Part shown: in pieces, positions 59,080 through 64,000 of the stretch
Layout of the letters: the number at the start of each line of letters is the position of its first letter
Numbering within the stretch: position 1 is the stretch's first letter
NCBI GenBank assembly: GCA_963971305.1
Contig: OZ020307.1
Coordinates: 6,585,501-6,649,500, forward strand
DNA from: Arcuatula senhousia
Lineage: Eukaryota; Mollusca; Bivalvia; Mytilida; Mytilidae
Direction of reading: 5' to 3'
DNA: 64,000 bases
The notes under the pieces: model-generated
What the model was told of the DNA's origin: nothing
The model's input: the letters and a program-made list of their open reading frames with translations, nothing else
Database searches by the model: none
Translations under genes and position numbers: made by a program

Positions 59080-59280
59080 AAAGTGATAGCAAATAAACTG
59101 CTGGAAATTACAGATCTGTGATTTTGACCTCAGTAGTATGTAAGACATTAGAAAAGATGGTTGGGTAACGTCTTTCGAACATATGAATGAAAACCACCTC
59201 TTGTCAATTTAACAGCTTAACTTCATTTCTGGCAGTTCTACAAGACTACAGCAAGTCATTGGAATAGGAATATAGGCTAA

Positions 59281-59652
59281 AATTTTGCATGATGCCTAAC
59301 AAATATGCTCCGTTTTAGACCATCGGCTACTTTAGATCACATTTGTCACATGCAGTCCATTACCATGGGCGACTGACAAAGCCAAAACATATTTGTCACA
59401 TGCCCAATGTTATCGTAAACTAACGTTTGCACTTATGTAGCCCAATGCAATACTGGAATGACATATTAAAGTCACACATGCGGCTCTCAATGCCTTTATG
59501 GACTGATAAAACCAAAGCAATTTGTCATATGAGGTCAAATGCCAAAGTGGACTGACAACGCCAAAGTAGATTTGTAACATGCAGGCTTCTCCGATGGTGG
59601 GCTCAAAATCAAAGCAAATATGTTACATCCATTCCAATGTCATGGTAGACTG
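59281..59652. repeat. satellite, left block
   Basis: Degenerate ~50-bp monomers (ACATATTTGTCACATGC, GGACTGACAA.GCCAAAG), related to 61321-62641 and to the HpB tail. Ends at ATGGTAGACTGA where HpA is inserted. Confidence 0.7.
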
Positions 59653-61320
59653 AACTAGAGGCTCCCAGGAGCCTGAATCGCTCACCTGATCTCTTATGCC
59701 AAAGTTTAAATAAATTTCACAAACTTTCAAGTATACAAAGTTGCAAAACTATCCCTTCAGTGATTTCAGAGAAGAAGATTTTTGAAAATCAGTTAAAATT
59801 AATGAAGAATAACTCTTAAATGGCTTAAATCATTTTTGAAGATTTCAATGAGCTTAACAATTCTGCAATGCTAACTTTTCCTCTAGCTCTAACAGTTTTC
59901 AAGATATTGTCCAAAAACTGCAAAAATGGTCAATTTTGACAATTAAAGGGCAATAACTCCTATAATGCATCGTTTCACAACTTCAACTCAATGGAGAGAT
60001 TTGTAGAGCTTTTGATGCTAAACATGGAAGGTTGCTTCGGATTTTCTCTACCTCTTATACTTTTCGAGTTATAAGCCAAAAACAATGGTCTGCCCCCCCC
60101 CTGTTCTATTTTTAGTAACGGCGGCCATGTTGGTCGGTCGATGTGTATGTAATTCATAAACTCAGTAGAGGACATCCTAAAGATCAAGTATACCAAGTAT
60201 CAATGCAAACCCTTCAGTGGTTTCAGAAGAAGATTTTTGAAAAATCAGTTAAAATAAATGGAAAAAACAGTTTAAGGGGAATAACTCTTAAACGGCTGAT
60301 CTGACAATTTTGACCCTGAAATCATTTTTGTAGATCTCAATGAGCTAAACAATTCTGCAATTCTAACTTTTCCTCTAGCACTAATGGTTTTCAAGATATA
60401 GTCCAAAAACTGCAAAAATGGTCAATTTTGATGATTAAAGGGCAATAACTCCTATAAGGAGTCGTTTCACAACTTCGACTCAATGGAGAGATTGGTAGAG
60501 CTTTTGATGCTGAACAAGGATGGTTGCTTCGGATTTTCTCTATCTCTTATACTTTTCGAGTTATAAGCCAAAAACAATGGTCTGCCCCCCCCCCCTGTTC
60601 TATTTTTAGTAACGGCGGCCATGTTGGTCGGTCGATGTGTATATAATTCACAAACTTGGTAGAGGACATCCTAAAGATCAAGTATACAAAGTATCAATGC
60701 AATCCCTTCAGTGGTTTCAGAGAAGAAGATTTTTGAAAATCAGTTAAAATAAATGGAAAAAACAGTTTAAGGGGAATAACTCTTAAACGGCTGATCTGAC
60801 AATTTTGACCCTGAATCATTTTTGTAGATCTCAATGAGCTTAACAATTCTGCAATGCTAACTTTTCCTCTAGCACTTTTGGTTTTCAAGTTATAGTCCAA
60901 AAACTGCAAAAATGGTCAATTTTGATGATTTAAGGGCAATAACTCCTATAAGGAGTCGTTTCACAACTTCGACTCAATGGAGAGATTGGTAGAGCTTTTG
61001 ATGCAGAACAAGGAAGGTTGCTTCGGATTTTCTCTATCTATTATACTTTTCGAGTTATAAGCAAAAAACAATGGTCTGACCACCCTGTTCTATTTTTAGC
61101 AACGGCGGCCATGTTGGTTGGTCAACGTGTATATAATTCACAAACTTGGTAGAGGACATCCTAAAGATCAAGTATACAAAGTTTCAATGCAATCCCTTCA
61201 GTGGTTTCAGAGAAGAAGATCTTTGAAGAAAAGTTAACGGACGACGGACGGACGGACGGACGGACGACGGACGCCTAACGATGACAATAGCTCACATGAC
61301 CCTTCGGGTCAGGTGAGCTA
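59653..61320 (-). mobile_element. HpA element inserted in the satellite
   Basis: 3' end AGAGGCTCCCAGGAGCC and CTCACCTGA at the left; 5' end GACCCTTCGGGTCAGG and GTGAGCT at the right, preceded by GACGGACGGACGGACGG. Monomers (GAGTTATAAGCCAAAAACAA) repeat about every 480 bp as a three-part higher-order unit. Confidence 0.85.
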
Positions 61321-61930
61321 AAAAACCATAACAAATTGACCCTATTAACATGAAGTCTAATGCCATGGTAGACTGACAAAACCATAATATATTGACCCTA
61401 TTAACATGAAGTCCATTGCCTTGGTGAACTGATAAAACCATAACATATTGACCCTATTAACATGAAGTCCATTGCCATGGTAGACTGACAAAACCATAAC
61501 ATATTGATCCTATTAACATGAAGTCCATTGCCATGGTAGACTGACAAAACCATAACATATTGATCCTATAAACATGAAGTCCATTGCCTTGGTGGACTGA
61601 CAAAACCATAACATATTGATCCTATAAACATGAAGTCCATTGCCTTGGTGGACTGACAAAACCATAACATATTGATCCTATTAACATGAAGTCCATTGCC
61701 TTGGTGGACTGACAAAACCATAACATATTGATCCTATTAACATGAAGTCCATTGCCTTGGTGGACTGACAAAACCATAACATATTGATCCTATTAACATG
61801 AAGTCCATTGCCATGGTAGACTGACAAAACCATAACATATTGACCCTATTATCATGACGTCCATTGCCATGGTAGACTGACAAAACCATAACATATTGAT
61901 CCTTTTAACATGAAGTCCATTGACTAGGTG
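61321..61930. repeat. 56-bp satellite, about 11 copies
   Basis: Highly regular 56-bp period (AACCATAACATATTGATCCT, CATGAAGTCCATTGCC, TGGTGGACTGAC). Copies are very similar, so amplification was recent. Confidence 0.9.
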
Positions 61931-62641
61931 GACTAACATCACCAGAGCCCATTTGCCATGTTAGGCCCATTTTGAGTATATTTGTCACATGTAGCCAAAT
62001 GCAATGGCGGACTGATAAATTCAAAGTATCTGTTCGAAAGCTTTGGATTTGAGTACTTTTGGCTTTCGACCTTCTTATGTTCACGTGATTCAAGTGAGAG
62101 TATGCACATACAGCATAAGCAAATAAATCGGGTATTCATATAACCACCTTGGTATGTTATTATTTAAAGCCACAGGGCCGATAAATCACTGCTGGCTGAG
62201 TAAAGGTTCCCGAGGGTAACATATTTGTCACATGCAGCATAATGTAGAAGTAGATCGACAAGACCGAAGCAATATATCACACGAAGCTCAATCATGAATG
62301 CCATGGTAGACTTACAAAATCAAAGCATCTTTGTCAAATGCATTCATCCCAATGTTATGGTGGACTGACAAAGTCAAAGCATATTAGTCACATGCGGCCC
62401 GATGTTATTGTGGACGGACAAAACCAAAGCATATTTGTCGCATGCAGCCCGATGTTATGGTGGTCTGACAACACCAAAGCATATTTGTCACATGCAGCCT
62501 AATGTTATGGTGGACTGACAAAACCAAAGCATATTTGTCGATGCAGCCCGATGTTACGGTGGACAGACAAACCCAAAACATATTTGTCACATGCGGCCCG
62601 ATGTTATGGTGGACTGACAACACCAAAGCAAATTTGTCACA
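61931..62641. repeat. 50-bp satellite, more diverged
   Basis: Period 50 bp best seen at 62350-62640 (CATATTTGTCACATGCAGCC, GATGTTATGGTGGACTGAC). It shares TGGTGGACTGACAAAACCA with the 56-bp block. Confidence 0.85.
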
Positions 62642-63084
62642 TAATTATATTAAAAAGAAGAGAGCAAGTAGTATTAAAATAAATTCAAAATGTTTGAAGT
62701 GTAAAATGAGGTTGTTAAAATACATTTGTAACAACATTGAACAAAACAAATATTATTATTACTTTTTTTCATACAAAATCTTGAAATATTGGATAACAGG
62801 ACAGAGTTATCTATCTTTGCATGCTCACAAAGTCATCTTTAGTAAAAAATCTCTTTTGAAAAAAAATGTAATCATAAAATTTATAGTTAAGATATGTTTT
62901 TGTTTTTGTAGAATTACATAGTTCTTATTCAGGTTCTTTTACTGTATTAGAGGGAAAATAAGGGGGGATTGTAAACTTGTGAGTTCAATGTTGATAAAAT
63001 TCTTGGCATTTTATATACATGTTTATAGTTTATAATTATTCTATCTAAGGGTTGATTGTATTATTTTTGTTTAATGCATTTGAT
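62642..63084. other. AT-rich, probable LINE 5' untranslated region
   Basis: Nothing coding recognised between the satellite and the LINE ORF start; no ORF1 seen. Confidence 0.3.
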
Positions 63085-64000
63085 ATGGCTTATAACAAGA
63101 AATCATTACATCTTGCTTGTTGGAATATCAATGGATATAAGATCAAGGGATTTAACAAGTACAGTGATCCAGGATTTATTAATTTAATTAGGGATAAAGA
63201 TATTATATGTCTTCAAGAAACCCATTGTCCATTTCAGGAATCCCTTTCTCTACCAAATTTTCATCCCTTTCACTTAACTCGACCTAAAAATAAAAAGACA
63301 AATAAGACATATGGAGGCATTTCTATTTTTGTTAAATTAGAGATAAAACTAGGAGTAAAGTTTTTAGAACATAAAAATAACGATTATATTTGGATTAAAC
63401 TTTGTAAGCAATTTTTTGGTATGCCATCAGATATTTATTTATGTTACTTATATAACCCACCAGAAAATTCTTCATACACAAATTCTTTAGATACTGATAT
63501 ATTTGACTTAATTGAAAAAGATATTGCTAATTACTCAGAGAAAGGAAGCATAATACTTATGGGGGATTTAAATTCAAGGACCGGTGAGGATTCTGATTTT
63601 ATTGCATATGATGATGGTAATAATATACCACTTTTTGAAGATTATGTAATAGATCATAACATTGTAAACAGAATAAGTCAGGATTCTACTGTACTGCCAA
63701 GGGGGAGATTATTTAATGAAATTTGTACACAATCAGGGCTTCGAATTCTAAATGGAAGATGTACAGGCGATTTGACCGGAAAATTAACATGTCATAATTA
63801 TCGAGGAAGCAGTGTTGTAGATTATTGTAGTACCTCTGAGTCTCTTTTAAGTAAAGTTATATTTTTCTCTGTACACAACTTCTTACCAGATCTTTCTGAC
63901 CATAGTCAGATATCAGTTATGCTACAAGTAAATTGTACTATTAGCAAACAAACTGAACAAAATAATCCATTACCAAAACGCTATATATGGAGCGAAAATT
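63085..64000 (+). CDS. LINE ORF, APE-type endonuclease domain (partial, runs off window)
   Basis: ATG at 63085 opens 305 codons with no stop to the window end. Endonuclease/exonuclease/phosphatase motifs in order: ACWNING (Asn), CLQETH (Glu), YLYNPP, GDLNSRTG (Asp/Asn), VVDYCSTS and LSDHSQI (Asp-His). This is the nuclease that nicks target DNA in APE-type LINEs; RT should follow beyond the window. The uninterrupted frame, unlike the LINE remnants at 47-48.5 kb, suggests a young copy. Confidence 0.88.
   Translation, partial: MAYNKKSLHLACWNINGYKIKGFNKYSDPGFINLIRDKDIICLQETHCPFQESLSLPNFHPFHLTRPKNKKTNKTYGGISIFVKLEIKLGVKFLEHKNNDYIWIKLCKQFFGMPSDIYLCYLYNPPENSSYTNSLDTDIFDLIEKDIANYSEKGSIILMGDLNSRTGEDSDFIAYDDGNNIPLFEDYVIDHNIVNRISQDSTVLPRGRLFNEICTQSGLRILNGRCTGDLTGKLTCHNYRGSSVVDYCSTSESLLSKVIFFSVHNFLPDLSDHSQISVMLQVNCTISKQTEQNNPLPKRYIWSEN

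Noticed and set aside
61321..62641. CRISPR-like array
   Set aside because: Regular 50/56-bp repeats, but no unique spacers between them; it is a eukaryotic satellite related to the HpB tail.

Overview
The window looks like nuclear DNA of a bivalve mollusc, possibly a mussel. It is AT-rich and intron-rich, and it is dominated by interspersed-repeat families that I recognise as typical of bivalves. That taxon call rests on recall, not on a search. Two conserved host genes can be read exon by exon. Almost everything else is transposable-element DNA, much of it nested.

Host genes. (1) VPS35L, the VPS35-like core of the Retriever/Commander endosomal recycling complex, lies on the + strand. Fourteen exons from position 67 to the stop at 22995 encode the C-terminal ~537 residues; the 5' end is off the window. 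(2) A MARCHF1/8-type RING-CH membrane E3 ubiquitin ligase lies on the - strand at 42830-30802. It has a RING-CH exon, a two-transmembrane last exon and apparently two alternative 5' coding exons. The two genes are convergent.

Layout. 1-13.6 kb: VPS35L exons; two introns begin with tandem triplications that copy the 3' end of the preceding exon with its splice donor. 13.8-18.7 kb: a defective DIRS-type tyrosine-recombinase retrotransposon in the last intron, with inverted termini and an internal complementary region. 19-30 kb: small MITEs and hairpin-bounded elements. 30.8-42.8 kb: MARCHF gene with nested transposons in its introns. 43-53.5 kb: LINE remnants, a TTAA-flanked MITE, Tc1/mariner remnants and a 1.6-kb TIR element inside another element. 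53.9-57.9 kb: a palindromic satellite followed by a near-complete Penelope-like element (RT plus GIY-YIG, direct repeats, target duplication, hammerhead-like motif). 59.3-62.6 kb: a 50/56-bp satellite split by an insertion. 63.1-64 kb: the start of an open LINE endonuclease ORF.

Labels used below. Six families, HpA (AGCTCACCTG), HpB (TACGACCGC), HpC (TGCCCCCG), HpD (GTCTCCCC), HpE (TCTCGCCTG) and HpF (TATACCCC), share one plan: a 5' hairpin, usually CGTCCGTC-type simple sequence, and ~155-170-bp internal tandem monomers. In the copies whose 3' end can be read (HpA, HpB, HpC), an inverted copy of the 5' end lies just inside a short 3' hairpin. Insertion without target duplication can be read in three HpA copies. 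This fits non-autonomous Helentrons (HINEs). M1 and M2 are two short terminal-inverted-repeat families.
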